Positions 1 to 13,972 of a stretch of 64,000 nucleotides of DNA are shown here, piece by piece. How positions within the stretch are numbered: position 1 is the first letter of the stretch; each line of letters opens with the position of its first letter. The stretch covers positions 810,616-874,615 of the forward strand of contig KB311061.1 in the NCBI GenBank assembly GCA_000328365.1, given 5' to 3'. The notes beneath the pieces were generated by a model that worked only from the letters and a program-made list of their open reading frames with translations, searched no databases and was not told where the DNA came from. Origin of the DNA: Capitella teleta. Taxonomy: Eukaryota > Annelida > Polychaeta > Capitellidae. The position numbers and the translations under genes were made by a program.

Positions 1-83
1 TCAAAAACAAAAACAAAAACAAAAACAAAAACAAAAACAAAAACAAAAACAAAAACAAAAACAAAACAAAACAAACAAACAAA
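1..83. repeat. (AAAAAC)n simple repeat
   Basis: The window opens in a run of AAAAAC units that decays into AAAAC and AAAC units. The true left end lies outside the window. Confidence 0.95.
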
Positions 84-329
84 AAATTGTTATTTTGTCC
101 ATTTGCAATCGGACGAACAGTATCTTTCGGCGGTTTACGTAAAATCGCAAAGTAAACTATAAAGAAGAAGATCGCACATCACATAGATCTAGACCATTGG
201 CTACCTATCAAAAACATACGGTTTCTAAGTTGCTCACACACCTCCACTCAGCTCTTCATAACGACGCAGCATCTATACATACTCGAAGGAAATGTTCACT
301 CATTACACACCTGACTGCGAAGTGCCAAT

Positions 330-1600
330 GATTCTTGAATGAATGATGCTATGTTTGGTCTACATCAAATCAGGAAAATTTGTTTGCAAATGATACCAAG
401 CAGGGTTCTTGGGTTTGATAGAAAAAGGGCAACTCCATGCTGTCTACACAAGAATGATCCTAGCAAGACTATGGCCAAAGCAATGGCGACTGTCAGCTGT
501 ATGTCCTATTTACGAACAACAACCTCTTTCGGTAACTGCAGGCCGATCTCATTCATAGATGTGCTGTCAAAGACAATAAAAACACAAATCGCGCGCAACC
601 TCAAAAGAGAATAATTCAGAATCAGTTCCTACCAGACGGTCAATATGGTTTCCCTTCTCGCTATTCCTGTACTGACCTAGCATACTTGGTCATACGAAAT
701 GCCATGGCGGCCGCCAAAAACAGAGAAACGCTACATTTGCTCCAACGATGTATAGCCAGTGCATTTGACGGCGGATCGACAGAGACCAACTGGCTCTCCG
801 ACAAAAGAAGGCAATGGTGCGCGGCAATCTATACTGTAAGCTGCTGAAAAGCTACTTAACCCAGCGAACATTCAATGTCAGAATAATCCATGTTAGCAGA
901 TTTTCCCCTTGGTGTGGGAGTTGTGCAAGGAAGTGCTCTGTGACCCATAATGTGGAGCGTCTATTTTGCACCAGTATTTCATGAAACGGGAAACCGCACA
1001 GACGACCTTAATTTTATCCCAACCAGCACGGCAGACCTCAAGGACGACCGAGCAAGCGTGAAAACATTCTGTGTACAAGCAAGAATAACAATGGAACCAG
1101 CCAAAGAATGATTTGAGAACATTAGACCCAGCCGCCATCCAGACCCCATCAAGAAGCATTCCGCCTCGGCAGAATCCAAATAGGACTTAAATATGAGCGA
1201 CCACACAGCGAAAGTAATGAGGGGAGCTTGGACCAGCCTGGACCAACCCGGACCGCCCGCATCAGCTGCTGCAGATGTTCAAGGCTATGATATTATGGCC
1301 TGCAATTGAATCCGCAGTTTGTGCTTGGCCGACGCAAGCGATACAAATCTGAACAAGCTCGAACGTTTCCAGCGGTGAACCCTCCGAATCAACTTCCCAT
1401 TCAATATCTTCACCCCGATCGCATTTACGAAGAACAACCACTATGAAACATCTCTACCAACTCCAAATATCCCCACCTAGAATTATAGCCTCAGAAAATT
1501 CGAACACTTCCATCCACCGATGAACGCTTCAATAATTGGACACTCGAACTTCTTCTGAATCCCTCCGACATGGGTGCTTTCAATTAAACCCATCTGTACT
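330..1600 (+). mobile_element. Decayed LINE reverse-transcriptase remnant
   Basis: Pieces of a non-LTR reverse transcriptase can be read on the plus strand in shifting frames. A 'CRPISFIDVLSKTIK'-like fingers block lies near 535-580. A 'GQYGFPSRYSCTDLAYLV' block lies near 636-695, in the place of the usual QyGFR..rST motif. A 'SAFDGG' motif-A-like block follows near 755-775, then 'SYLTQRTFNV' near 850-875, and 'GVGVVQGSAL..IMWSVYF' near 912-968, in the place of the GVPQGS..GPLLF motif. Many stops and frameshifts interrupt it, so it is an old inactive copy. Jockey- or CR1-like clades are possible, but the exact clade is not resolved. The downstream limit is uncertain because similarity fades after about 1,400. 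Confidence 0.6.
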
Positions 1601-4600
1601 CGCTAAATCCGTTCCAACATGCCACGACTTATTAAATACAGAAAAGTAAAAAATAAATAACGAATAACGAATAACAAATAAAACAATGTATGACAATTCA
1701 GCGAATCCAACACCAATACTTTTCGTGTGCCTTTCAATACATTGTAGCAATTACAGCAGCTGTATACGAAGCTGCAGTGTTCGGAACGCTTGCAATGACG
1801 TCGTACTCCGTTGACAGCAGCTAGAAGTTGTGTAATGACAAAAAGAAGCGATATTTCTCTGCAGCGAGCTGCTGTGTTCATTTCAGCCTCTGCAGTCTCA
1901 TCTCATATCTCAAGTAGTTTGCAGGAGTCGACAGTCACTGAGTGTGGTGGGCAAATGCAACTGTTCCGTGCGTGTTCCCGGTTCTGGCCTAGTCTGAACT
2001 TAGGGGGTGAAGCACACAGACTAGGGTTGAAGACTAATTCAATTTATTGAAGAAGGTCCAAATGAAAGGTAGTTGGATGAGGGCAGCAGTGGAAGGAAAA
2101 GTGGCTAGGGATGCTGGTTTGGTTGGGTTTATAAAGAGCCGACAGGGATATATTAATATTCATCAAAAGGGATCTCGTGGTTTAGTCACATGCAAAACTT
2201 AACCATTGGGGAAAGAGCAAACTGCGTCAAGGACAGGTTATTCTGAGGAGAACTTAATGTGATCTTCCTCACGTACAGCTAAAGATGATTGGCAGTTAAT
2301 GGGTTTGTTGGAGAAGAAATTCGAGCTCAGCATTTTCTCTGGATATAGAGAAACATAACTTTTGGAGAATATGGCAGGTCTCACCTGGAAAGTCAGGGCA
2401 GTTAGTGAACCTAGAGAGTTCAGTGTTTGAGTACGAAAGGGGCATTCGATGGAAAGAATGAAGCAGGGAAGAAAAGGAGAAAGAGAGAACTAATATAGTG
2501 TAATCTGTGTATGCATGCATGGGTATTCACAACAGTAACATCTGTGTGTCAAGTAAGGGAGCTCATTCCGGAATTCAGATGTGAATAATATTGGAGATGA
2601 GGCCCAGCATTTAACCAATCAAGCCTCTCGAGTGACAGAATAAGACACCCAGAACAAGGCCATTCCGCAATTACCATCCGGAAGCTAACACCAGGCGCAA
2701 GCAGAAGTTGCAAGCGCCTACACATGGAGTCAGAGCAGCACATCCCAGATGCAGAGCACCATCACGAGGCGTGGCATTTACATTGTTGGGTTGGCAAATA
2801 GTTCGATGATTTTTATACGTGTTGAGTGACCAACTTTAGTTACTCGGCGTGTCCCCGTTACTGCATGCCACGAGTTTAAATTGATGCATACGAGAATATT
2901 TTCCCAAAATTAATTAGAACTTATTTGTTTGTTTGTTTTTCTTTTTTGTTTGTTTTTTTCTTTCTTTAAAGATAAACGCATATCGCTTTGAGTCTATATT
3001 TCATGTCTATGTGAGTAAGCATAACATACGACAGTACTGCTTAGAGTTGATTCCCCTAGGTATGGTATATACATCTTTGCATTGCTCAATCTACATTACA
3101 ATACTCATCAATTAGATATTCATTATCAAACATGTGTCCAAGTACTCTCTTTCTCCTTGTACGTGGGAATTCACAGAATGTCCTTTTAGTTTTGCGTGTG
3201 ATTTGATTATTCCGCCCGTGGCCTGATTTCGGATGTTTTATGTGACGCAAACATCGTTCATTAGCACACAAAGAAGATGCATTAGTGGTCGGGGCGAAAC
3301 TCTTCAAGAAAAGACACACAAAAACTCGGATGTGATATAAAATTATTGGCCAACGTGTGCACGTCTCTAAATTGGCAGAAAGGAACATGGCCAGAAATAG
3401 TGGACAAGTTGCATTGAATTTTAATTACATGTATCTCCGGACAAACATACAGGAAAATACAAAACTTCGAACAAATGTAAATAGACCTATTACGGAGACG
3501 ATTTCAGGGACAATTGCTTCAAGTTTGAACGCATTCGCCGACCAAGAGAGCTTTGAGGTTAGAACGTTAAACTTTGAGGCAATGCTCAATGGTCGGAATG
3601 TAATTCAATATGAGAATATGTTTTCATGCTCGTCTCTTTTCAGTGTCATGTCGCTTTCCATTCTTAGAGCACCGCATTTACCAAATGGGGAAAACGTAAC
3701 TGTTCCTTCCCTTCCGTTTTCGGTACAAAATGCAATATGCGAGTACCCATTTATGTCCGCAGATGGCACATGGAAATAAAGGACAGCTGAGAAAATTTCT
3801 TGTTGTTTCATAAAAATCAGAAGTTGTATTCGAAACAAAACCGTTTCACTTAATACCTCTAGTACTCCCTGCCGCATCCCCCCGCTTTTTCGTGTCACCA
3901 AGCCCCTCGTCCCATTTCATGGATTTGGACCTAGACCCATAATGGTCAATAGTGGTGATACCGTCATGCTAAAGGTTCGTATTCACCCGGCAAGAGTAAT
4001 CCCTAGGATCCACCGCGGAAGCTTAATCGCCCTCTCTCCTGGCAAACTGCCAAACAAATCGCCCTTACCACAAGAGCATTGTCCGCTCGCCAGGAACAAC
4101 ATTATTACATGCAAACTGCATTGCAAGATTCGGTCTCATCCTTTTGTGATTCATATCAATCTCATTTTAGGCTGTAATTGAACGCATCAATCTCGTCCTC
4201 TGGTGTGTTCTGCCCACACCAAAGAACAGTGGCCCTTCTTTGGAGGCAATTTTTATGTCATCAGAATTTGTCTCGTGACAAGAATGAAAAGCAGCATCTC
4301 AACAGAAGCGCTTTCTTTGGGCCACTTTCGTAATCAGAGAACGGTAGATGCCATAATACATGTGCCTATGGCGTGCGTCTCTTTCATATATGGATGGCGT
4401 GCTTTCTCGAATATACAATGAAGTCTCGCATGGAACCTATTAGCATGTCGTTCTCTCCCTGATTCTGAATTAGTTCTTATGCTTAATTTTGTTGTTGTAG
4501 CTTTTGTTTCATTACGCAAAATGGCTATGGAGATATGATTGATTTCGTTATTGCCGATTAGCAAGAACTCCCTTTCATGTGTTTTTATTATGCTGCCTAC

Positions 4601-5178
4601 AGCTGACATTCAATTGTGACAGCTAATGACCACGATCGTAGCATTAATTGGATTCTTGTCAGTGGCAATATTGAAAATTGCCATCAACGCTTCTGCCAGA
4701 GAAATCTTTTGTTAAATTTAATTTTCCGCTCGATGAATGGCGATGTGAGTGGTTCTGGCAAACCTTGTTTCTTTTTGTGATTCAGATTAAACTCTGAAAA
4801 GCCTCAGGCTTCAAACGCTCTTCAAGTTTGTTATACATGATAAGGTCTCCTCTGTCATTTTCCATCATCCTGCTTTGTCCCCCGTTGAAGTATTTGCGAC
4901 CCCCCCCCCCCCCTTCCTTTCCTGTTATGCGATGCAGACATATTTCACTTCCTTTTTTGTTGTAATTAACTTTCTGGGAATTCGCGAGACATTCAGTAAT
5001 TCGCGAGACATTCAGTAATATTACATGAAAAGTGACTTTATCAATTCTAACATTTGATTGGCGAAATGGAAGAGATGTGTTGGGGCGTCAAAGATGCTTA
5101 ATCTAATATTTTTCAATCGTGCCCACACTCAATGAGTGACCTTCCTCAAATTGAATGCCACAATCACTCCCAAACAAC
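1601..5178. other. Intergenic, no gene recognised
   Basis: Only short uninformative ORFs are visible. The stretch holds T-rich tracts (2,925-2,970), a C homopolymer near 4,900-4,913, and a 19-bp direct duplication (4,979-5,016). No exon with both splice signals and a recognisable protein was found. Confidence 0.6.
4979..5016. repeat. Two-copy 19-bp tandem duplication
   Basis: The unit AATTCGCGAGACATTCAGT occurs twice in direct succession without mismatch, so it is a recent slippage or replication duplication. Confidence 0.85.
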
Positions 5179-5179
5179 A

Positions 5180-6108
5180 GAGGTGGTCAGTTTGATCCTA
5201 GGCAACAGAGGTGATTGGTTTAAGCCAAGGCAACAGAAATGGTTGGTTTGATCCGAGGCATCAGAAAAGGTTAGTTTGATCCAAAGCAACAGAGATGATT
5301 GGTTTGATCCGAGGCAACAGATGTAGTTGGTTTGATCCAAAGCAACAGAGATGGTTTGTTTGATCCAAGGCAACGAAGATGGTTGGTTTGATCCGAGGTA
5401 ACAGAGATGGTTGGTTTGATCCAAAGCAACCGAGATCGTTGGTTTGATTCGAAGCAATGAAGATGGTTGGTTTGATCCAAGGCAACGAAGGTGGTTGGTT
5501 TGATCCAAGGCAACAGAGATGGTTGGTTTGATCCAAGGCAACAGAGATGGTTGGTTTGATCCGAGGCAACAGAGATGGTTGGTTTGATCCAAGGCAACAG
5601 AGATGGTTTGTTTGATCCAAGGCAACGAAGATGGTTTGTTTGATCCAAGGCAACGAAGATGGTTGGTTTGATCCGAGGTAACAGAGATGGTTGGTTTGAT
5701 CCAAAGCAACCGAGATGGTTGGTTTGATTCGAAGCAATGAAGATGGTTGGTTTGATCCAAGGCAACAGAGATGGTTGGTTTGATCCAAGGCAACAGAGAT
5801 GGTTGGTTTGATCCAAGGAAACAGAGATGGTTGGTTTGATCCAAGGCAACAGAGATGGTTGGTTTGATCCAAGGCAACAGAGATGGTTGGTTTGATCCAA
5901 GGCAACAGAGATGGTTTGTTTGATCCAAGGCAACGAAGATGGTTTGTTTGATCCGAGGCAACGAAGATGGTTGGTTTGATCCAAGGCAACAGAGATGGTT
6001 TGTTTGATCCAAGGCAACGAAGATGGTTGGTTTGATCCAAGGCAACAGAGATGGTTGGTTGGATCCAAAGCAACCGAGATGGTTGGTTTGATTCAAGGCA
6101 ATGAAGAA
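5180..6108. repeat. 28-bp minisatellite with 280-bp higher-order period
   Basis: About 33 copies of a 28-bp unit containing GGTTTGATCCAAGGCAACAG run head to tail. Unit variants (GATCCGAGG, GATTCGAAG, CAACGAAG, GTAACAG) recur in the same order 280 bp apart; for example, the CGAGGTAAC variant lies at about 5,393 and 5,673. This implies amplification of a ten-unit block. 28 is not divisible by three and the unit has no stop on the minus strand, so all three minus frames stay open (ORFs of 310, 270 and 265 codons) with a 28-residue peptide period. I read these ORFs as a by-product of the repeat: there is no promoter, no splice context and no usable start outside it. Confidence 0.95.
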
Positions 6109-9100
6109 GATTGCAGTAAGTGAGCCAGCTTTTTTAGGGTATACTCCCTGACAGTGCTCTTCAATGTTGATTATTATTGCGCAGGAGGCCTTCTTCTTTC
6201 CTTATAATTCAAAATGTATATACACAACAGTCATCAGAGCGGGGCAGCATCAACATTTGGTCCATAGTGGGATTCAGTATTCGGGAAGTGGCGCAGTTTT
6301 CCAGTTCGATTTTTCTCAGGAATTATACGATGCCAAGTATCAAAGCAGCGAAATTTAGTATCCCCTATTCATGTTTTGATGAGGAATTCAATAGCAAATA
6401 ATGATGTTATTTTACCAATACACAACTATTATCATTGACATAAATATAATAGGCAGAGAGTTGAATCGAGAAATAGGGATACTGCTAAAAGCATAACGCT
6501 GCATGTGATCGCCGTGTTGCATTTGACTTTAACAAGGCGACTGTAATACTAGCTGTAAAAAATAGTCAAAGGATTAAGATCAACCGAGGAATTAGAGAAA
6601 AAGTTAAAATCGAAGACAGGATATTAGCTCCGCTCTTCTCTTCGTGAACACCAGTAGTTGAAGGTGAACTTAATAATGATACACACTAATAATACGGAAG
6701 CCTATTACACCACAGAACATATGTATTACACCCCCTCCATTTCCAGGACGCTTGAAGGTTTACATCCATTTCTTTTTTTCTTTTTTCTTTTTTTTTTCTA
6801 TCACAAGTTACATCGACTCTGAAATCGTTTTTGCGAGACCTTTGGGAGAGGATCTGATGTATTTTTAACCTCGTTACTCGAGCTTTCAACCCACCTGTAG
6901 CTGTGTAGCAGGGTGTTACGGGTGGTACATTTCACAAGATTTGTTATTACTGGAAGTTTTACTCTTGTTCTGAAATTCAAACTGAAAACTGCTTAAGTGC
7001 ACAGATAAATGAAAACTATATATAGCTTCTTATAGTATAATTATATAAAGTGCTCTTGAAAAGTGTCCATCTTATATGAAAAGTAGCCATTCTCTATCTT
7101 GTATACCCCCAACTTCGTGGTTTTCAATTACGAAACTCAAGAATCAGATCGATGCACAAACCTTAGAAACCTATCCATTTAGATCAGACGAAGCATCGAA
7201 TAATGGGTTTTAATGAACTTTAAAAATCTGCGGGCTCGGTTTATCTAGCCTATTCGTCAGTGGCGTTCTCAGATCTCCACTGATGATACTTGTATGTTAA
7301 AAACTGGAAGTTTTTCAAAACCCTTGGGCATTGGCCGACACGCTGAAATCCTGTATTAAAATCATCTATTTTAGAAACGCCACACTATTCAAAATTAGAT
7401 TCCGTCCACTATTTCCTATTAAACTCGGCAAATTTATGCCGACATTTCAAGATGTTTACAAATGCTAGGGCGCTCAGCTATTCGCCTCATTTGCATAATT
7501 TATGTAGGGCGCATTCCTTGCGTGATTCGCGTCGCGATGAAATGCTTTTCGCGCCATAATTGTTATCAAGATGGAGCGTGCTTTACGGGAAGCTGGCTTG
7601 AAGTACAATTTGGGAATTGGAATTAATTAATCAGTTGAAAGAGGAGCAGTTGAGTGGGTTTCGGCCGTATTCATTTCATACTCAGTTGTACTCATAAACA
7701 ATACTGGTATTGGAATTTTAAAAAGATGGTTGACGAGTTCAGACCAAACTGAAATACATGTAAACAAATCGAGCAAGACAAGGAGAAGCGTTCGACTAAA
7801 TTGGCGTGACGTTTGCACGATATTTCTCAGTTTTCAGCACAGAATGGAGTGGGGAGGGGGTGCGGGTATGAAGTCCGCTGAACGATTTCAAAGAACTGCG
7901 ATTTTCGACTCTTGGCTTCGACAGAGCGCCGTTCTCGGAATTTATTTTGTGTACAGTCTGTGCGTGCAACGAATTGCGAAATGAGGTCATTCTGTTGAAC
8001 TGTAGTGAAAGGAATGCTTCAATAATCTTTGAAGCTCTAGTTTTTCACGTTGACAGGATTGTGCATTTGCAATAATCCCCGTGATAGTGTACTGGATTAA
8101 ATTAATGGATTACTAACACAGAATAGTGACAGATGGATCGGACGAGGTGTACCGTGTACATCTTGGTTTGGCCTCTCGCTAAGGTTTATCAACTATAAAT
8201 ATAATGGATTATGTACTTTTGAATCTTGCTAGAGTCACAGAGTGTGGAAGTGAGGACGAGTTGCAGTAAGTCTAATTAATTATAAATTTATAATAATAGC
8301 ATACTTTTCAACTGTGAGAATGCGATGATGTGATAAAACACGCATTAATTTTGTCGAGAGGCAGTCGTGCACTCGAACGATGTCCCGCCGCCGATTTCCC
8401 GGGAAAATACGCGCAAACTTGTCAAAACAATTACCGACTATACTATAGATGTTTTAATGAGTATTCTCTCACACCTTGAGGTCAATGTTGTCATGCTGTG
8501 GCATATTAATTATTTTCACTGCGTACTTACTATAATAATTTAGGATATTTGTTTTGCATGCATGGTAACGGTTATGATGGTATCGCAAGAGAAAAAAAAA
8601 CTCTAACACAAAATTTTTAAGTGTAAGTAGCGATCTGTGATGATTTCCCTTCGCCTTTTTGGCACTCAGCATAAAAAAAAAAATTAAACTTTATTTTGCC
8701 AATATTAGATTCATTTCAGAAATTAGCAGGACTTATCAAGCAATCTGAACGACATTTTTCAATTGAAGTAATGCAGGGTCACCCTCCGGCCCCCCCACCC
8801 CCCCCCCCCGGCCCTGCCAAAGCTGGTTCATTTGCATATAGAATTTGACAATTTGTTCAATCGAGCATTCAAGTGGTTTTATTTATAAACTGAGGATCTG
8901 GTTTGTGTATTTTATTATTTAATTAGGTGGCAAAATATATCAAGATAATTTGAAGATTAGTTTGTGTGAGTTTCATGCTGGTGGTAGCGTTCTTAAAATA
9001 ATGCGAAATTACACAATTTTCCACGAGCGTCTGAAATTGAGCGCTGAATTCATGATCATTTCATGTAACTTCCAGTTTTATACACATATATACCTCCGTC

Positions 9101-10680
9101 TGTATATTATGAGAATATTCAGACGGCATTCTGTCTACGGTTTATCATGCAAGAAGAAGAACTTCCGTTGGTGTGCTTAGTAACGGTCCACGCACCATGG
9201 GGCACTCGCAGTGCAAGCGAAGCATTTCATATCCATCGTTGATTTAGCATGAATACTTGCGGTGCATTCAGATTTAATGTTGCTTCATCGCCAGCGCATC
9301 TTTCATCATCATAACCGAAGCAATGTGGAATTCGACCGGTTCGCCATCGTTTTATGTCACAGGGGTTAGTGACCCCAAATGTCCAAAAGTTCGGACTTTA
9401 CGAGTTCTGTGCTCTCAGAGTTAGACGCAGTCATTAATCATGTTTGCAATAAGATGCGCGGAATTACTTGTTTCGTGAAATTGACGTCGTGTCGTGATTG
9501 GCGTGTCGATCTGTTCAATGAAGGATCATTCAAATGACTCTTTGCAATCCAGGGCTATAAATTGCAAATCCTGTGAATCCCAATGAGCCATCAACTCTGT
9601 ACTCAGTGTATACATGATGGATTGGTTTTATTTTATGATAGCATTTTATGGTAAAGATTGCTCACTCATGCATCCATAACATAAGAATAGTGCAATGACG
9701 TAGTGGACATCTGTCGAAATTAAATCAAGAGCCGAAATCATATAAGTTGATGTCGATAAAAATGTATAATCCAGAAACATAGGGCAAAGCATATGTACAT
9801 GTCGGGTTTATCGAAACTCTCCGCTACCGCTCATTTTGATAGTTAATGATGTTGTACCGATAAAAGAAAAATTGCAATCCAACCATAGAATATTTAAGAT
9901 ATAATTTTACTTCGAAGTCAAATAAGAAATTCGATCAAGATAAGTAAACTGTCAGGAACAACATTCCTTGTAGTTGACTAAGAAGTTCTGGATGGAGGCG
10001 ACGCGAGGAAGTTCCATTTTGAAAACAGAAATAATGCCGATTTGACCATGATATACGGAGCATCGGCACCTAATTATGGGATGGACTGGTGATAAATTAC
10101 CCCGTCGAGGATTCAGGTATGCTTCAGTCATTTGTCTTCGTTTAATTCGTGTTTCGTTTTCCCCTGCAATTTGTGCAATAATAATTTGAATTGAATTTGA
10201 TATTCTCAGTGAATTATTCAGTGATTTGATGGCAGAACAATCACATATTATTTAATCGTGAGTGACCATTTGGTTGTGGCCATATAAACGAGTACACCAA
10301 TATGATGCATTGATGCAATACTTCGATGCCCAACGAGCTGTGGTATAATTGCAATTGCTAGTTAGTTTTCATGCTTTTTTTTTTTTTTTTTTTTTTGCGG
10401 TACTATTTCAACCCAGGATGCCAAAACAACTAGGATTCACTTGGTCAAAGAGATGAGCAGCAGTTTTATTACCGAAAGACGCAAGGTTGGTGACGTTTGT
10501 GCATGACTGGCTCTGGACCTCCAAGGCTCTTGTTCCCGAGTCCTCTTCTCAATATGAGCACGTCAACCACTCGGCCATCGCACACATCTCAGTGAGCAAA
10601 GGGGATGAATGGGTTAACATAGGGGATGAATTGGTTAACCGACCACGTTGGTTAATAAAAAAACGCTCGCCTTATATAGT
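6109..10680. other. Intergenic, no gene recognised
   Basis: No ORF here has convincing protein character. There is a T-rich tract at 6,772-6,798, a C-rich tract near 8,796-8,810 and a T homopolymer at 10,377-10,396. A small ATG-to-donor segment at 8,204-8,265 was considered and set aside. Confidence 0.55.
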
Positions 10681-10685
10681 TATAT

Positions 10686-10786
10686 TATAATAATAATAAA
10701 AATTATAATAATGATCATAAAAAAAGAATAATAACAATAATAATTATATATAATACTACTAGTACTACTACTACTACTACTACTAC

Positions 10787-10875
<89 letters not shown>
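10686..10875. repeat. (TAA)n microsatellite
   Basis: Imperfect AT-rich triplets change into an uninterrupted (ATA)n run from about 10,786. The AATAAATTTATT junction on its right side resembles the microsatellite tail of a LINE or SINE on the minus strand, but no element body was recognised beside it. Confidence 0.9.
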
Positions 10876-10878
<3 letters not shown>

Positions 10879-13843
10879 TTATTCAAACACCTGCAATTTG
10901 TCAAACAATGGCAGTTGGTAGTAACCGAAACAAATTGTTTTTGTGTCACCTGCAATCGGATGAGAACGAAAGAGAGAAATGAATATGCTCCGAGAGGCCT
11001 CAGCATACATGTCCCAATTGTCACAAATTATAGCCTTTTCTTGTATGCATCCATGTAGTACACTCAGTTAATATGTATTTTATTGATATAAAATATTGAT
11101 TTATTACAATTTATGGCATACAAATTAAAAAGTAAATTTGGATTTGAAATGGCAAGTATTTCTTTATACATTTGTAAATTGAAGCAAACAAGTGGAATCA
11201 AATAACATGATTATTATAACCGAAATAGAATTACGAAACGCAACTTGGAGTCTAGTGCAGTTACAAAGACAAATACAGTGGTTGATTTGTCTCTCCTTAT
11301 AAAACTGCGCAGTATTTCTACCCATTTAGGACATGTTGTTCCATAATACGCTGAGAATCTTTAAGTGAAATCGGACGACTTACGTCAATCGAGTCCCCTG
11401 TCTCAGCCAAAGTGCAAGGTCAGTATTTGTGATGCAAAACAAGTCACAGCTCTCAAAGGATGAGACCACAAGGTGCTGGACGCAATGAATTCTCCAAGGT
11501 AATTTGTCACAGCTTTTGTTCGATATGGCCATTTTGGGCACCGAGGACAATGCCTTGTGTTTTTCATTCATTCGAATTATATGAAAAGAGATACGACTCA
11601 TCAATTGGTATACATGTATATACATTCATGTTTCCCATCTATGTAATATATGGCAATTACGCAGTAATTTCAAAGGCAGGGCGACAATTAATTTATCTAA
11701 AATCATGAGCACTGAGACTGGCATTTACGGTGGTTTGGTAAAATATTCAGTTCATGTAATAAAATATATTCTATTTAAGGGATAAGTTACGGGAAGAAAA
11801 TGGTATATGCTAGGATAAATTATCTTCAAGTGAATCTGGAGCCAAATAACCGAAGAGACGAGGTCGATTCTAACTTAATCGAGACGACGATCGAAATGAT
11901 ATTCAAGTGCACCAACTTGAATATATACTATTTCTACTTTATGGTAATTAAACCTTGATTGATGATTTCGATGTCGTATAGCACTACAAATCCTTCTCAG
12001 AACCCGATAAAACGATAATTCGATTTCCAGTATCAATGAATAGTAACGTAAGATGCATTTCCTACTAAAAGTAGTAAAACAATACAAATTTGAAATTTCC
12101 ACCAAAATCTTTTGAAATTCGCAAATATAGCAATGAAACCTCTGGCCGATTTCGGATCACATGCCAGATCGCTAAACAACGAAGATGGGTCGCGCGTAGT
12201 CAACATGCATTCCCTGAGATATATATGATATTCCGAATCAGGGATTTACCCACCGCGAATCCGGATCGTATGAATAATCATAACGGCCGCCAATGAGCGT
12301 AGGCGTTATGAAATTGCATTGTCAGGCTTTAACATTAGGTGAATGCTGAGAGTGATCTATGCCATTTGTTTATTTATACGCGTTCACTATGCACGGATTA
12401 TGAACTCAAATATACAAGGCTGATAGGCTGGCAGACTCACTGAGTAATATAATAGTACATTACCCATACACAAAATCAATATCAGCGCGATCTATATATA
12501 TAATGACACAGGCACACACCGATGACAGGTGGTATCTCATTGGCTGCTATTTGTAGTAGCATGTCAATTGGTCGTATTCAGCAAAGACTGTGAATTCATT
12601 TTATCTTGCCTCTATACACTCTATTGTATGTATATATGCATAGTTCCATTGGTACTGCTATTCCTAACGGTAGGACTGTGTGCCCTAGGAATAATAGTCC
12701 CTAGGAATGAAGTCCTGGGACTATACAAATCAGGACATAGAATCCACCGGACTACCTATTCAGGGGGCTATAGAGACTGTTACACAGGTTCTAATCACAA
12801 TGGCTGCCGTTACTCAACTCTCAAATTCCAAGTGCGTGCATGCTATGGTACCCAGTTATCTGTGTGACCTGCTTCACAGTGCCTTACCAACGTAATCTCT
12901 CTGTTCATCTCAGCAACACCATGCTTAAATTACTTTACACCCAAAATAGAAACCACAAACAAAAACATTGCACCTGAAGTTATTTTCATCCTTGATGAAG
13001 CTAAATCAAAGTGAAGAGTGCTCAAAATGTTCCTTTGTGATCATATACATGTAATGGTAACCAAGCTTTATCGTCACCCAAGGGATATATGTATGCCATC
13101 AAAATTTTCATTCAGAGCACGTGCGTCTCTGAGATAGAATATCCCTCAATTGAAGGACATTGCATAACCTCAGGCACTGATAACACACCATGGTCACGAA
13201 ACGAACATTTGAAAGTGAGAAAAGCCAGTGTCAACGTTAACTTATATGCTATGCTTCTAACAAGCATGAGGCTTGTTAGTATACATGCATAGACCTAGAT
13301 GTACAGGTAGTCTTAGAAAAGAATACATCAAAACAGCAGTCCTTGAGTTGAAGAACTGGTAAAGCTTAGGACTATGAGTCTGTAAATACATGCACACCCA
13401 AGGGACTACTCGCTCTTTCATATAGAACACAAGGCGCACAGTCCGGCTGTTGTTATGTAATCGATGGAACTACTACGCTAAGTAACGTTGGTTAGGTTTG
13501 TTATGTAATAAAATTAGTATGGTAGAATGATTCGAGCCATGCATGTATGACGGGGCGTCTATGGTTTAGATTGGTCGAACTGAATAATGGGACTTGTCTG
13601 GATTAATTAATGGAAACGCCCAGCACGTGTCTAAACCCTGCCGAGAAAAATGTGAAGATCGCCTGACATTTATCCGAAGTTTTTTATGAGTAATAAACTA
13701 ATTATGGGTGTCAGAGTAAACGCTATGAAAATATTCCCATGTGTATTGACGTTTGCGGGGAGCTGTGAGGTTGATCACCCTGAATAGGAATCCCAGAGTC
13801 GGAATAAAGGACTTATATCACACAGCAAGCCACAACACACACA

Positions 13844-13972
13844 ATTATATTATTATTATTATTATTATTATTACATATTATTATATATTATTATATATTA
13901 TTATATTATTATATATTATTGTATTATTATATATTATTAATTATTATTATATTGATTGTTATTATTATACGT
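13844..13972. repeat. (ATT)n / TATTA-rich tract
   Basis: Tandem ATT and ATATT units form an imperfect microsatellite. Confidence 0.9.

Noticed and set aside
5164-6096. Long minus-strand ORFs (265-310 codons) with a 28-residue repeat
   Set aside because: They arise because a 28-bp tandem repeat has no minus-strand stop in any frame. All three frames look alike and there is no gene context.
8204-8265. ATG segment MDYVLLNLARVTECGSEDEL ending in a GTAAGT donor, with TATAAATA just upstream
   Set aside because: The TATA-like sequence would place the start site after the ATG, and no downstream exon continues the frame convincingly.
10680-11024. Poly-Ile ORF of 114 codons
   Set aside because: Translation of a TAA microsatellite; the N-terminal part has no recognisable domain.
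12529-12867. Hydrophobic 112-codon ORF
   Set aside because: The hydrophobicity follows from T-rich DNA. There is no family resemblance, no splice context, and an overlapping frame is equally open.
12672-13443. Possible terminal inverted repeats (GGACTGTGTGCCCT versus GGACTGTGCGCCTT) of a 770-bp element
   Set aside because: The ends match over only about 14 bp with gaps afterwards, and no target-site duplication flanks them.
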